This document shows positions 21,269 to 34,371 of a stretch of 64,000 nt of DNA, piece after piece. This DNA comes from Leptobrachium leishanense (Eukaryota; Chordata; Amphibia; Anura; Megophryidae): positions 62,519,506 through 62,583,505 of the forward strand of contig CM019063.1 in the NCBI GenBank assembly GCA_009667805.1. The letters run 5' to 3'. Each line of letters begins with the position of its first letter. Within the stretch, counting starts at the first letter, position 1. The notes below the pieces were generated by a model that saw only the letters and a list, made by a program, of their open reading frames with translations, did not search any database and was not told the DNA's origin. Made by a program: the position numbers and the translations under genes.

Positions 21269-22667
21269 TGTCATGCGTCGCTGTGTGTGAGGAGCAGGGG
21301 AGTCCGGTTTGCAGCAAATGCAGGAGACCATACAGGTTGAAGGGCACGGTTTAGTTTATTTTATGCACCGGCAGGATAAAAGGAATATACAGGACTAGAA
21401 CTAAAAGATGACTAGACACAAGAAAGGAGCTGACAGAGGACTAAGAAAAATGAATAAACTAGACACAGGCTGGATACAGAGGGGCATGTCATGAACTAGA
21501 CACAGGCTGGATACAGAGGGGCATGTCATGAACTAGACACAGGCTGGATACAGAGGGGCATGACATGAACTAGACACAGGCTGGATACAGAGGGGCATGT
21601 CATGAACTAGACACAGGCTGGATACAGAGGGGCATGTCATGAACTAGACAGGCTGGATACAGAGGGGCATGTCATGAACTAGACAGGCTGGATACAGAGG
21701 CACGACATGAACTAGACACAGGCTGGATACAGAGGGGCATGACATGAACTAGACACAGGCTGGATACAGAGGCACGACATGAACTAGACACAGGCTGGAT
21801 ACAGAGGCACGACATGAACTAGACACAGGCTGGATACAGAGGCATGACATGAACTAGACACAGGCTGGATACAGAGGCACGACATGAACTAGACACAGGC
21901 TGGATACAGAGGCACGACATGAACTAGACACAGGCTGGATACAGAGGCACGACATGAACTAGACACAGGCTGGATACAGAGGCACGACATGAACTAGACA
22001 CAGGCTGGATACAGAGGCACGACATGAACTAGACACAGGCTGGATACAGAGGCACGACATGAACTAGACACAGGCTGGATACAGAGGCACGACATGAACT
22101 AGACACAGGCTGGATACAGAGGGGCATGACATGAACTAGACACAAGATACAAAAGGGGTACTTACACAGAAGCAGGATAATAAGAGGCAGATTGCAGGAC
22201 ACAGGGACAGATACACAAATAGCAGAGGGTCTAAGGTGGAGGTGGCAACAAAGAGGTCTTGGTACAGGGGTCAGCAGGAGTCCATATGAATGGTGGAAGT
22301 CCTTGAAATAAACAGAAGTCCTTTTGGCAAAATGAGGGGATAATCCAAATAGCAACGAAAAGTCCAGTAGGGAAGACAAGGGGGTCTGGAATCCAGGTAC
22401 AGGCAGGTTCACACAACGTGTGACTCAGTGGTCAGATGTTAATGCTGAAGTCCCGAGCATTGGGCGTAGTCTCCCTATATGGAGACCTGGGCAGGTGAGG
22501 GGTAATTAAACTCAGGGACAAACATATGGGAAATACTGGGCTGGAGGATGGGGAACTGGATCAAAGCAAGGGCTAGATGGGAAATCTGGAATGGGACAGA
22601 ACAGGGAAGATGGTAGTTCAGACCCATATCAAGGCCTTTTGCGGTGTCTGCGGCGACGGGCATGACA
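21269..22667 (-). repeat. LTR (5-prime LTR in element orientation) with expanded array
   Basis: 1399 bp. The length difference from the partner LTR is explained by about 19 copies of the 34-37 bp unit at about 21460-22135 against six. Unit variants: GGGGCATGTCATG, GGGGCATGACATG and GGCACGACATG blocks. Confidence 0.9.
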
Positions 22668-22672
22668 CAAAG

Positions 22673-24008
22673 TTATTTAGTGAAGGTAACTCAACGATTT
22701 TATTTTATTACTTAATATCAACAATTAAAAATAGCTTTGAAAGGCCTTAATTCATGACTGAGATGCAGCAATTTACGAGCCGCATGTTCATTAACCTGCC
22801 TAATAAACTGAACATCAGCTGGAAAGAGAACTGCTATCATTCCTTACTTCTCAAGCTGGAACGATTCCGAGCTATCAAGTAACCTTTATTCTACTATTAA
22901 TATAACATTATCGTTGACAGGTCTTGTCCTGCAAATAATATTAAGTCGGCGATGACAAGGGAAACTTTTCTGCGGCTATTTCATCCCAACTCCGAAGCAG
23001 CAATAACTTCTGACTCGACATTAAAAGGTATTAAATGATCTTCCCTCGCTTCGCGGGGGATTATGATTCCATTCCCGCATCAAACACGACCTTTGTGGTG
23101 CTAAAATAAAAATTGGGAGAGGGTTGTTTCTCCCCCTGGCACGGCTATTTCTTGACAGCGTGCAATGTGGGAGTACGTGTACAGGTACTTTAAAAGCTTT
23201 TTGGAATTAATTTATATGTGTACATGTTTTTGTATAAGAGCTAAAGATAAAATACGACGGGGAATTGGCCATACTTCCACTGTTTCCTTTACAATGGATT
23301 ACTTTCAACAACAAGCACTAAAAGCAAACCGACCCAGCCCATCTGTGTGCTTTATATTACCGCATTCTTCAGATACATTTTCTTTCCGGCCTGAAAGGAA
23401 TGTGTTGGTGATGGACTTGTATGGTTGGAGTGCTGGAGGCTGATAGAAAGTAGGCTGGTTTTGGCCCTTGGAGGAGATTTGGCCCTTGGAGGGAATGTAC
23501 TGTTTTCGGTGGTAGTTTAGGCCCAGGCCCAGCAAGTGGGTGATTAGACTGGACTGGATTAAAGCACTCTTAACATGAGGGGTGGTGGAAAGTCTCCAGA
23601 AAGGGAGTTTATGACTTCAAGATAATAGTTGTCAGCTGTCATTTAGGACTTGTATTTAGGGCTTGTTTAGGCCCTGAAGATGTTATAACTATAACCAATG
23701 TTCATGCAATGAAAGCTACACATTTGTACCACTGTACCCATTTCTGGATTCCTTGTTTTTCTATAAAACACTCCTGGAATTGGTTGACCAGAATTTTCTT
23801 GGAGCACCCACACTTGAAGCTGTAAAACTTCTAATGAAGTGGCTAAAGGGCTCTTGAGTGCCTTTCTTCACTACTCTGGTATAACATATTGGCTTAAGGT
23901 ACTCCCTTCGACTTTATTTCTTAATTGGGCAGGTCGAGAAACATAAAACATCCATGTTAAAGCTAGCCTTAAAGTTTGCTTTAACCATAAGCAGCTAACC
24001 TGTACTCT
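22673..24008. other. No gene seen
   Basis: AT-rich non-coding sequence. A 92-codon frame at 23165-23443 has no recognisable domain. Confidence 0.5.
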
Positions 24009-24262
24009 AAGGGCCCTATTACATACTTAACGTTAATGTTAAAAACCCGTTAGCGATTCGAAGCATGCGCTTTTTGGCACGAGTTTACTGTACTTTGCGC
24101 TCTCTATGCTTAACATGGGGAGAACAAAGAGTTAATTAGCGTTAGATTTACAAAGTTCTAACGCCAATTACCGTACCGCTGTGGTTAACTGAAAAGTTAA
24201 CCACAGCTAGGAGCTGGTGCTGAATCTGATACCGCTTCTGCAGAATCCGTCAGCACCAGCTG
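24009..24262. repeat. Element end with two perfect hairpins
   Basis: GGGCCCTATTACATACTTAA at 24009 resembles the terminus of the element at 42141 (GGGCTCTATTACATTCTTCG). GCTGTGGTTAACT pairs with AGTTAACCACAGC across a GAAA loop (24178-24207). AGCTGGTGCTGA pairs with TCAGCACCAGCT (24213-24262). No right terminus found. Confidence 0.5.
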
Positions 24263-24689
24263 AAACCCCCCAAAAATCAGATACTCACCTCCCATCCCGT
24301 GGTGAGAACAAAGGAAAGATCCGCTGCTTCTGACCCCTGGAAGCAGAGAGAGACTGGTGAGTACAGAGAACAACAGTACTAGTGGCCTGCCCTATGGTCG
24401 ATCCCATAAGGTTGAGTCTCATAAGGTTTTGTCTCTTTGCCATTACAGAGAGGATTATTCCATATTCAAATCAGACTGCGATCATCCAGAATGGGTGCCA
24501 GTACTGAAACGCCATGGGCATCCACTTTGAATGAGAGGTACAACAACCCTTGTGAGTTGTTTTGGACTTGTTGGCTTGTCAGGAGGACATAGCTGACACC
24601 CCTCTAGGCACCTAAAGAGTAAAGCCTGCCTTGGGATTTTTAGTACTTGCCACCTTTTCTGGGTGATAGCAGTCTGACTTGCAAATGCC

Positions 24690-24860
24690 TCAATCTAATC
24701 TGTAATGGCACCATCGAGTTATAACCTTGTGAGACCTGAGCAGGGACTCACTGTAGGGCACACCACTAGTGCTGTTGCCCATTTTCAGGATCCTCACAAA
24801 CCTTGTGCTGTTGCCCATTCTCAGGGCTTCCACAATTCTTGTTTTTGCTCACTAATGATA
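24690..24860. repeat. Dispersed repeat R, copy 2
   Basis: Shares GGCACCATCGAGTTATAACC, GTAGGGCACACC, GCTGTTGCCCATTTTCAGGA and TTTTTGCTCACTAATG with 19060-19250. The flanking 24263-24689 and 24861-25045 show no gene. Confidence 0.5.
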
Positions 24861-25045
24861 ACCCTTCCAATCCTAATCCCAACCGTAATGCCCATTATCA
24901 CATTAACCATACTGTGGCACCACAATTTTATTAAACAGTAATGTTAAGACCAATGGGAATCTTTGTATTTGGGGAGACAATCAATGGACACATGAATATT
25001 TTGCATCCGACTCAGTGGATGGACCACAATCCTAGGTCTTTGCCG

Positions 25046-25250
25046 ACTGGGTGGAGTAGAGGTAACATCACTGCTCTATAACCGTGGAGAGAGACTGCGG
25101 AGACACAGGTCCGATCCCAGCAAGAGCACCTCTCCAGTAAGTGTCATTGGGCAAGACACCTAACAGTACATACTCACCACCCAGGACATACTTGAAGACG
25201 AGATAAATCTCTATGTATCCTTCCTGGTAAAATCCTTTAAAAACATATAT
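25046..25250 (+). mobile_element. tRNA-headed SINE with LINE B tail, copy 1
   Basis: TGGAGTAGAGG (25052-25062) approximates a Pol III A box. GGTCCGATCCC (25108-25118) is a B box with one mismatch. A GGGCAAGACACC middle block follows. The last 60 bases (CCAGGACATACTTGAAGACG to TTCCTGGTAAAATCCTTTAA) match the 3-prime tail of LINE B at 35885-35945 (minus) and 50570-50630. This shared tail is how a SINE borrows a partner LINE's reverse transcriptase. Confidence 0.8.
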
Positions 25251-26885
25251 ATATATGAAGGACGCTCTATCTCAGGGAAACTGGGACCTCACTACCTGCC
25301 ACCAGTTTGAGCAATAGGACCAATAATAACTTACATCTGAGAGGAGAAACAATGGGAGGGAGTTTGTGTTTTACTGGGGAAAATATGTCACAGTGCCATG
25401 GGTCTTCCTGCCTTTGGAAAGGTTGGATAAGGAGACATGAAGAGGGGCACACGCCAATGCATCAGCGTTCCACAGCACACGATCGCCAACCGATGATTGT
25501 GATAGACTACCTGGCCCAAATGCTAGCTTTCTCCAAACTGTACCCCGAAATCCAGCTTAAACAACCCCACAAACCTTCTCTCTACAAATCACCAGGCACG
25601 ACCAGTGTTGTAGAGCAGCACAACAAAGACAGACTCTTAATTTGAAACACACAGGTAAAAAACAGTTGAGAGACAACCATCCCCCTTTCAGAAAACATTA
25701 CAGATTAGATCAGATAACTTCAGTACAGAACAATGAAATAGACATTCAACACATGCAAATTTATCTTAAACAATCTGCTAGGTCCTAGCAGGTTGAGGGA
25801 AGCAGGGAAAACAAAGGAATCTTCTTTCAGCAAGTGAAAGTGTGCACTATACAGACAGAGGACAGCTAATACAGAAATGTACACTATACAGAAACAGTCA
25901 ACATAAATACTTGATTCCCTGAGCAATCCAGTTGGCAAACTCCCGGTAACACCTTGGTCCATAGAAAGTAGGCAGGAGGCTAGCCCCCAGGCTCCTCCAA
26001 CTGTCCCAGTGACAGCTGAGTCTGTCACAATGATCTTAGCAAATTTGAGGAACGAAAGACCTGTCAAACATAGCTGAATAAGAAGAGAAGTAACTTTTAT
26101 CGAAAACGGCAACGTTTCAATCCTGTCACTTGACTTGAGAAAGGTTGACTTGAGAAAATGTTGCAGTTTCCACCAAATGCTGCTCTTCTTCATGTCCAGC
26201 CATGTCTGATGATTCCTGCTATCTTTTAATGTTTTCGGAAAATTGGTGTGAAAAAGGATCTGTATATTTAATGAAGCAGTCAGTCAGTGCATCAGTCTTT
26301 TTTATTGGAGGGGTAAAACATTGTAGGTCTTTATATCATAATGAACAACCAAAACAAGATGGGCTCTTCTCTGTGAGACAAAGATCAAAAGATCCAAGTG
26401 TTTTACACCTGATAATTATCTCCGGGTTTGTTCCATTTCGTTGTAAAAATTCAATATCTATATCTGGAGTAAGGACACTGCCCGCAGTGAAATCTTCCCA
26501 GTTTTTATGCACCGTGTGTGCTGTGCTGGGAATTCAAAAGCCAAAGTACGTGTCAAGGCAACATGCCATGGCAGTAATGTTGGCAGGTATGATGAGTGTT
26601 GAAGTATGCAATGTTGTGAAGTATTTGGAAAAAGAATCAACACATGTGACATAAGCTTTGTGATGAATTGCGCAATGAGTCATATTTATTCATTCATCCT
26701 TACCACCATTCACGCTTTTCCTATCATCATACCACTTGTTTTTTTTTTTACTTCTATGAACGTCCTACTGAAACGCACAGAATAGGAAACAAATAGGATT
26801 TCCAGTCAACGTTTTCTATGGAAGAATTCATTAGTAAAACAAATTTACAGAAAATAATTAACATTTTAAGATACTAGAGACAGAA
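25251..26885. other. No recognised gene; unidentified 150-codon frame
   Basis: An open frame at 26202-26654 (plus) has a Cys-containing stretch (CTVCAVLGIQKPKYV) and no family I recognise. A retroelement-end-like block with CAACGTTTCAATCCTGTC and CTTGAGAAAGG lies at 26118-26165. The rest is non-coding. Confidence 0.35.
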
Positions 26886-26988
26886 GGGGTTATTCAGAGA
26901 GAGCAGATCTGGCCCCCAAAATGTCACTGAAAAGGGAATTTCCCCGGATGGTGACATTTTGTGGCCATTCGGCTATTCAGCAGGGACG
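26886..26988 (+). mobile_element. CAGGG-family terminal fragment
   Basis: GGGGTTATTCAGAGAGAGCA, CAAAATGTCACTGAAAAGGG and CCATTCGGCTATTCAG are close to the complement of 41190-41287. It is truncated at CAGGGACGTGCAGTCAGG (26989), which looks like the start of another, unresolved DNA element. Confidence 0.65.
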
Positions 26989-27827
26989 TGCAGTCAGGGG
27001 TGGCAGGTGAGGCAGGGCCTCAACTGCCATAATTCCATTAAGTGGGGACTGTAAGTTTTTAAAATAAAACCTGCTGCTATTTAAAAAAAAAAGTTCACAT
27101 ACTCACCTACTCCACACTCCTCCGCCGTCTGTCTCTGCTCCTTCACTTTTTTAAAATTCGCCAGCTGCTGTGGGATGTGAATCATCATAGCAGCAGCAGC
27201 CTGCTCTGAGCCTACGCAATTTGTGTAGCTCAAGCTGACTAATAGATTCATTGAAGTCTGCAGTGCACGTCTGGGCCGCCTGTTTCCTGAATCTTCGCTC
27301 TTCAGTGCCTCAGAGAGGCACTGAGAGCAATGGAATTGCTATGACCAATGGGAAAGCACCATTGATCTCAAGCAATTAAAAAAACGCCTCCATGGTAGGC
27401 AGGCCTCCCATGCATTGATTGACACAGGACAGTCATGTGACTCTCCTCATCAGTCATGGGGTCGTGCTGCAGGGCAGTGTGCCTGGAGGCATATCCTGGA
27501 GAGCAGCAAGAGATCCTGGGGAACACTAAGAGCAGTAAAAGATCATAGAGAAAAAAAGCCTTACAACTGAAGGCGATGAAGAGAGCATGAGTAAAATTTA
27601 ACATTTATTAAGATAAATTTAAAAACAATGAAAAAACAATCAGTGCACTGAACCATACAAGCAACACAACAAAAACATTAAAAAGATCAATTAATGGATA
27701 GTTTGGACTTAGAATATATAGGAGAGCAATGGTAAAAAGGGGAGTTCCCAAAAATAACACCAAGGGAAGAATGAGCTCAATTCTTCACTATGTGGGGAAG
27801 GACTTTACTACAACTGAAAAAAATATA
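26989..27827. other. Possible DNA element, no gene seen
   Basis: CAGGGACGTGCAGTCAGGGG and GGTGAGGCAGGGCC resemble a hAT-type left terminus. No matching right end or duplication was found. Confidence 0.3.
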
Positions 27828-29437
<1,610 letters not shown>

Positions 29438-29439
29438 TA

Positions 29440-30053
29440 TATAAAAATTCTGCTGAAGTGCTTGGTTGTTAATTCCCTTGAATGATAACACATACAGAAT
29501 AACTAACTCATGATTAAGGAAATTTATCACTGTAATGAAAAAATTACATGCATAGCTGGATGTCAAATATCAATTAAAATTTGAAAATAAACGACACCCA
29601 ATACTAAATTTAAGCATAAGAAAAAAGCATCAATGGTTCTGCCTATGTAAGTATATTGCTCCTCAATTAACTGTGATCAATTGATAGATAAAAATCATCA
29701 GTATAACCTATGTAATTGATCACTATGTCCATCCATCAGGGGATTACCATAAATTATTTCAACCAGTTTGTATACAATATGTTAGATTGCTACAAAAACA
29801 TAAAACCAACACCTCCAGTCAATAGTAACATTATATACAATCAGCTAATACCACAGTCACATCGCCACGGTATGAGCAGAGCCACAGTAATGAGCCCTAT
29901 GTCGGATAAACGGGCCAGGCCCAAAAACTGATTATTACCGAGTGGTGGTTATACCAAAAGAATTATAGCTTGACGAGGCTGAATACCACGCATCCGACAT
30001 GCGTTTCGACGCTTATCGACTCTTCAGGAATGCCACTGAACATGTTGTAGCAT
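29440..30053. other. No gene seen
   Basis: AT-rich non-coding sequence ending in a Penelope-like terminal hairpin. Confidence 0.5.
29994..30029 (-). repeat. Penelope-like terminal hairpin (hammerhead-like)
   Basis: Minus strand: CCTGAAGAGTCGATAAGCGT then CGAAACGCATG. The LINE A copy starts just downstream, at 30054, so it may have inserted into this element. Confidence 0.45.
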
Positions 30054-31219
30054 CTCTGTTGGTGTACCTCAAGGCTCTGTCCTTGGTCCTCCGCTCTTTT
30101 CCATCTACACCTCCTCCCTGGGCAAAATCATCAACAGCTTTGGCTTTAATTACCACCTCTACGCTGATGACACTCAGATCTACCTCTCTACCCCTGATCT
30201 CTCTCCCCCTGTCCTTTCAAAAGTCAGTGACTGTTTATCTGGCATCTCCTCCTGGATGGCCTCCCACCACCTAAAGATCAACATGTCAAAGACTGAACTC
30301 CTACTTATTCCTCCCTCCAATGCCTCCCCACCTCCTGACTTCTCTATCACGGTGGAGGGTATCACCATCTCCCCATCAAACCAAGTTCGCTGTCTTGGAG
30401 TGACACTTGACTCTGCTCTTTCCTTCATCCCCCACATCAAGTCTCTTTCCTCCTCCTGCCGATACCAACTGCGTAATATTTCCAGAATTCGGCCATTTCT
30501 TACCGCTGTCACCACAAAACAACTCATACACGCCCTGGTAATCTCCCGACTCGACTATTGCAATAATCTCTTATCTGGCCTCCCTCTGTCCCACCTCTCC
30601 CCCCTACAATCCATCCTGAACGCCTCCGCCAGGCTAATTCACCTCACCCGCCGCTCTGTCTCTGCCGCTCCCCTCTGCGAGTCCCTTCACTGGCTCCCCA
30701 TCCACTGCAGAATTAAGTTCAAAATCCTTATCCTTACCTACAAAACCCTCACTAACTCAGCTCCCCACTACCTGTCCTCACTAATCACCAAATACACCCC
30801 AGCCCGCTCCCTAAGGTCAAACAGTGACCTGCGCCTAGCTTCTCCCCGCACCACCTCTTCCCATGATAGACTGCAGGATTTCTCACGCGCAGCCCCCACT
30901 CTCTGGAACGCTCTCCCTCGTACTGTCAGACTTTCCCCTAACTTCTCTTCCTTCAAACGCTCCCTTAAAACATTCCTATTTAGGGAAGCCTACCAACTCA
31001 CTGACGCAACCATCAATCACTCTCACCTTACAGTCCTCTCCTCCTGTTTCCAACCCCAACCCTCCCAGATTGTGAGTTCCTACGGGAATACGGCCCTCAT
31101 CTCCTCCTGTACTGTTTGTCAAATGTTGTTCAATGTATTGTAACCCTGTCTATACTGTGCTTATTGTACAGCGCTGCGGAATATGCTGGTGCTTTATAAA
31201 TAAATAATAATAATAATAA
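30054..31219 (+). mobile_element. LINE A, 5-prime-truncated copy 2
   Basis: Begins inside reverse transcriptase motif B and runs to the LINE A tail GTACAGCGCTGCGGAATATG, then (TAA/ATA)n. Typical dead-on-arrival insertion. Confidence 0.92.
30055..31143 (+). pseudogene. LINE A reverse transcriptase C-terminal part, frame open
   Basis: Open without interruption for 362 codons from [11 protein letters not shown] (motif B) through [11 protein letters not shown] (catalytic YADD) and [14 protein letters not shown] to the thumb and C-terminal block ([20 protein letters not shown]) and stop TAA at 31141-31143. The endonuclease and the fingers are missing, so it cannot retrotranspose. It serves as the reference that reveals the breaks in the copy at 10219. 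Being undamaged, it is probably the youngest of the three LINE A copies here. There is no start codon at the junction; the first Met is at 30256. Confidence 0.9.
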
Positions 31220-31659
31220 AAAGACTGCATCAAATAACTTCCGGGTCACGTGATCGCGGTTGCGCCAATCACATACTTTCCCATTCATTTCCCCGTATTA
31301 TGTATTGCGGTTTTGTTTCCCTTCGTCGATCTCCTTCAGTACGAAGTGGAAACATGTAACTGTATTTGTATTTAGGAATAAAATGTCCCATCAAATCCTC
31401 CTTGTCCTTACATGCAGCCTCCATGATTATCTAGATGGGGCTGGAACAATATATCCAACAAGAATGGAAAATAACTACCTTTATTTCAGTTGTGTGAAGA
31501 CTTTAATAGTACTCGCACACCAATCTATATCCAAACAAGTGTCTTGTTAATCAACAAAACATACATGCACCTACACTTTGGTGTTTTCGCCAAAGTTAAT
31601 GTCAGCAGTGGAATAACAGCATTAAAGCTACATTAAAGACATGTGTCTTGTAAGTCATA
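31220..31659. other. Non-coding; contains half of a duplicated flank
   Basis: No gene. The block at about 31570-31640 (CACTTTGGTG, TCAGCAGTGGAATAACAGCA) recurs as ACTTTGGTGTC and TCAGCAGTGTAATAACAGCA at 33832-33893, on the other side of the Tc1 element. Confidence 0.5.
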
Positions 31660-32014
31660 CAGTCAGGTCCAGAAATATTGGGACATCGACAATAGTAACA
31701 TCTTTGGCTCTATACACCACCACAATGGAGTTGGAATGAAACAAACACAATGTGCTTTAACTGCAGACTGTCAGCTTTAATTTGAGGGTATGTACATCCA
31801 ACTCAGGTGAACGGTGTAGGACTTACAGCAGTTTGCAGATGTGCCTCCCACTTGTTAAGAGACCAAAGAAATGGGACACTTGGCTTCTCAGCCGTTCCAT
31901 GGCCAGGTGTGTGATATTCCCTCATTACCCCAATTACAATGTGCAGATAAAAGGCCCAGAGTTCATTTCAAGTGTGCTATTTGCATTTGGAATCTGTTGC
32001 TGTCAACTCTCAAG

Positions 32015-33052
32015 ATGAGATCCAAAGAGCTGTCACTATCAGTGAAGCAAGCCATCAATAGGCTGAAGAAACAAAACAAACCCATCAGAGAGATAGCAAG
32101 AACATTAGGTGTGGCCAAAACAACTGTTTGGAACATTCTCAAAAAGAAGGAACGCACCGGGGAGCTCAGCAACACCAAAAGACCCGGGAGACCACGGAAA
32201 ACAACTGTGGTGGATGACCAAAGAATTCTTTCCCTGGTGAAGAAAACACCCTTCACAACAGTTGGCCAGATCAAGAACACTCTCCAGGAGGTAGGTGTAT
32301 GTGTGTCAAAGTCAACAATCAAGAGAAGACTTCGCCAGAGTGAATACAGAGGGTTCACCACAAGATGTAAACCATTGGTGAGCCTCAAAAACAGGAAGGC
32401 CAGATTAGAGTTTGCCAAACAACACCTAACAAAGAATTCACAGTTCTGGAACAAGATCCTATGGACAGATGAGACCAAGATCAACTTGTACCAGAGTGAT
32501 AGGAAGAGAAGAGTATGGAGAAGGAAAGGAACTGCTCATGATCCTAAGCATATCACCTGATCAGTGAAGCATGGTGGTGGTAGTGTCATGGCGTGGGCAT
32601 GTATGGCTGCCAATGGAACTGGTTCTCTTGTATTTATTGATGATGTGACTGCTGACAAAAGCAGCAGGATGAATTGTGAAGTGTTTCGGGAAATATTATC
32701 TGCTCACATTCAGCCAAATGCTGCAGAACTCATTGGACGGCGCTTCACAGTGCAGATGGACAATGAACAAAAGCATACTGCAAAAGCAACCAAAGAGTTT
32801 TTGAAGGGACAGAAGTGGAATGTTATGCAATGGCCAAGTCAATCACCTGACCTGAATCCCATTGAGCATGCATTTCACTTGCTGAAGACAAAACTGAAGG
32901 GAAAATGCTCCAAGAACAAGCAGGAACTGAAGACAGTTGCAGTAGAGGCCTGGCAGAGCACCACCAGGGATGAAATCTAGCGCCTGGTGATGTCTATGCG
33001 TTCCAGACTTCAGGCTGTGATTGGCTGCAAAGGATTTGCAACCAAGTATTAA
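32015..33052 (+). pseudogene. Tc1 DD34E transposase with two stop codons
   Basis: Same 345-codon frame as at 7335, ATG 32015 to TAA 33050-33052, with no frameshift. Premature stops: TGA at 32558-32560 (Pro codon in the first copy) and TAG at 32978-32980 (Gln codon CAG in the first copy). The HTH region, WTDETK and SPDLNPIEH are kept. QMDNDPKHT has become QMDNEQKHT, leaving the catalytic Asp but changing its neighbours. The codon that is TGA in the first copy (7539) is CAA here, so the two copies decayed independently. Confidence 0.92.
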
Positions 33053-33565
33053 AGGCAACATCTAGGCAACATGACCACCTAACCTTTTTTAGGTGGTCAT
33101 GATGCCCTGAGTATGCCCTCGCCTTTCCCCCCTCCCTCCGCTCAGAAAACGCGGAGGACTTTACTCCGCCCTCCCAGCTGTCAGTCAGCAGAGCGGGATT
33201 CATATTTCCCGATTCTGCCGACTATTGCCGAGTAGGAGACGTCATCACGCTTTCAGCGCGATGATGTCTCCCAACTCGTCGCAGTAGCAGGCGTGAGCGA
33301 GCCGCCAGCATAGTCTGCGGCTGGGATTAGTGTTGCGCATCCTCTTGCGCGTGACACTAATCCAAGAAGAAGAGGAAGCCTGCTGATTGGCTGGCTTACG
33401 TGAGAGGTGCGCATGTGCGCTTCTCACGTAAACCATTAGCCAAGTGAAAGATTTAGAAGGACGGGAGCAGAAGAGGAGGGAGGTGAGTATTAAAAAAAAA
33501 AGATGCCGTTGGAAACAACAAAAAACTATGTAAGAAATGTAAGAATTTTTGCTTAGAGTGTCCCT
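33053..33565. mobile_element. TTAA-flanked (piggyBac-like) MITE in Tc1
   Basis: Flanked by TTAA at 33049-33052 and 33566-33569. Ends AGGCAACATCTAGGCAAC and GCTTAGAGTGTCCCT are loosely inverted. The uninterrupted Tc1 copy at 8370 gives the empty site (ATTAAGAAGGGAAAG). No transposase. Contains the small hairpin GACCACCTAACC/GGTGGTC near 33072-33098. Confidence 0.85.
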
Positions 33566-33822
33566 TTAAGAAAGGAAAGTTTGATTTATGATTATTATTC
33601 TGTCCCATTACCTTTGGTCCCTTAACAAGTGGGAGGCACATCTGCAAACTGCTGTAAGTCCTACACCGTTCACCTGAGTTGGATGTACATACCCTCAAAT
33701 TAAAGCTGACAGTCTGAAGTTAAAGCACATTGTGTTTGTTTCATTCCAACTCCATTGTGGTGGTGTATAGAGCCAAAGATGTTAGAATTGTGTCGATGTT
33801 CCAATATTTCTGGACCTGACTG

Positions 33823-34098
33823 TATATACACCTAACTTTGGTGTCAACGCGACAGCTAATATCAGCAGTGTAATAACAGCATTAAAGCTACAGATCCAAT
33901 ATACTGTATCTGAAGGAAAAATATCCAGTATGGGATTCTTAGTGAAGGTGCTATATTATTCAGTAGGACATCTTGTTTAGATATTTAATTACTTTGATGG
34001 AAACAACAATAGTTGTTATAAAACAGCATTGAAGCTGTATATGACATAGTATTGGGGAAATAATACATGGAAGGGTGACTCTAATAATTAATGTACAC
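33823..34098. other. No gene seen; second half of a duplicated flank
   Basis: Bases 33832-33893 repeat 31570-31640. The rest is AT-rich non-coding. Confidence 0.5.
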
Positions 34099-34371
34099 TA
34101 GGGATGTGTGTTTCGGGTTTCGGGATTTCGGAATTTTCACGAAATTTGCCGATTCGTGCATTCGGATTCGGCCGATTTTCCGAAAATTTCCGAATCTGAA
34201 AACGGCAGATCCAAACAAATTTTCGTGCCGAAACGAAAAGTTTTCGGAATTTTCAAATGGACTAGAAATGTGTAAAATTGAAATTCATTTTGGTTCCATT
34301 CGTGATTTCGGCTCCATTTCAGTAATTTCGGACATCGTATTTATAGCGCTGATTTTGTAATTAAATTTTGT
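34099..34371 (+). mobile_element. hAT-family left end fragment
   Basis: TAGGGATGTGTGTTTCGGG followed by TTTCGGAATTTTCACGAAAT, matching 41393 onward. The right terminus and target duplication are not found. Confidence 0.7.

Larger units (their letters stand above)
19371..22667 (-). mobile_element. Non-autonomous Ty3/gypsy-like LTR element
   Basis: Two direct LTRs (19371-20310 and 21269-22667), each with TGTCATGCGTC and GGCATGACA ends, are flanked by the exact 5-bp duplication CAAAG (19366-19370 and 22668-22672). On the minus strand, GAGGGGGATA lies just before the LTR at 20310, as expected for a polypurine tract. A gag zinc knuckle reads in the same direction, fixing orientation. The interior is only 958 bp: there is no protease, reverse transcriptase or integrase. 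No convincing primer-binding site follows the other LTR. Confidence 0.9.
31660..33822 (+). mobile_element. Tc1-a family transposon, copy 2, with nested MITE
   Basis: Flanked by TA (31658-31659, 33823-33824). Inverted repeats of about 220 bp match those at 6977-8625. A 513-bp TTAA-flanked MITE lies between the transposase stop and the right inverted repeat. Confidence 0.95.

Noticed and set aside
21460..22135. Possible CRISPR-like array (regular 34-37 bp units)
   Set aside because: Units are contiguous with no unique spacers, lie inside an LTR, and the DNA is eukaryotic. The same applies to the 39-bp array.
25046..25140. A functional tRNA gene
   Set aside because: Internal promoter boxes are present but no cloverleaf acceptor stem could be drawn, and two diverged copies with a LINE tail point to a SINE.
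25720..26193. 157-codon minus-strand frame with hydrophobic segments
   Set aside because: Overlaps retroelement-end-like sequence, has no recognisable domain and no supporting context.
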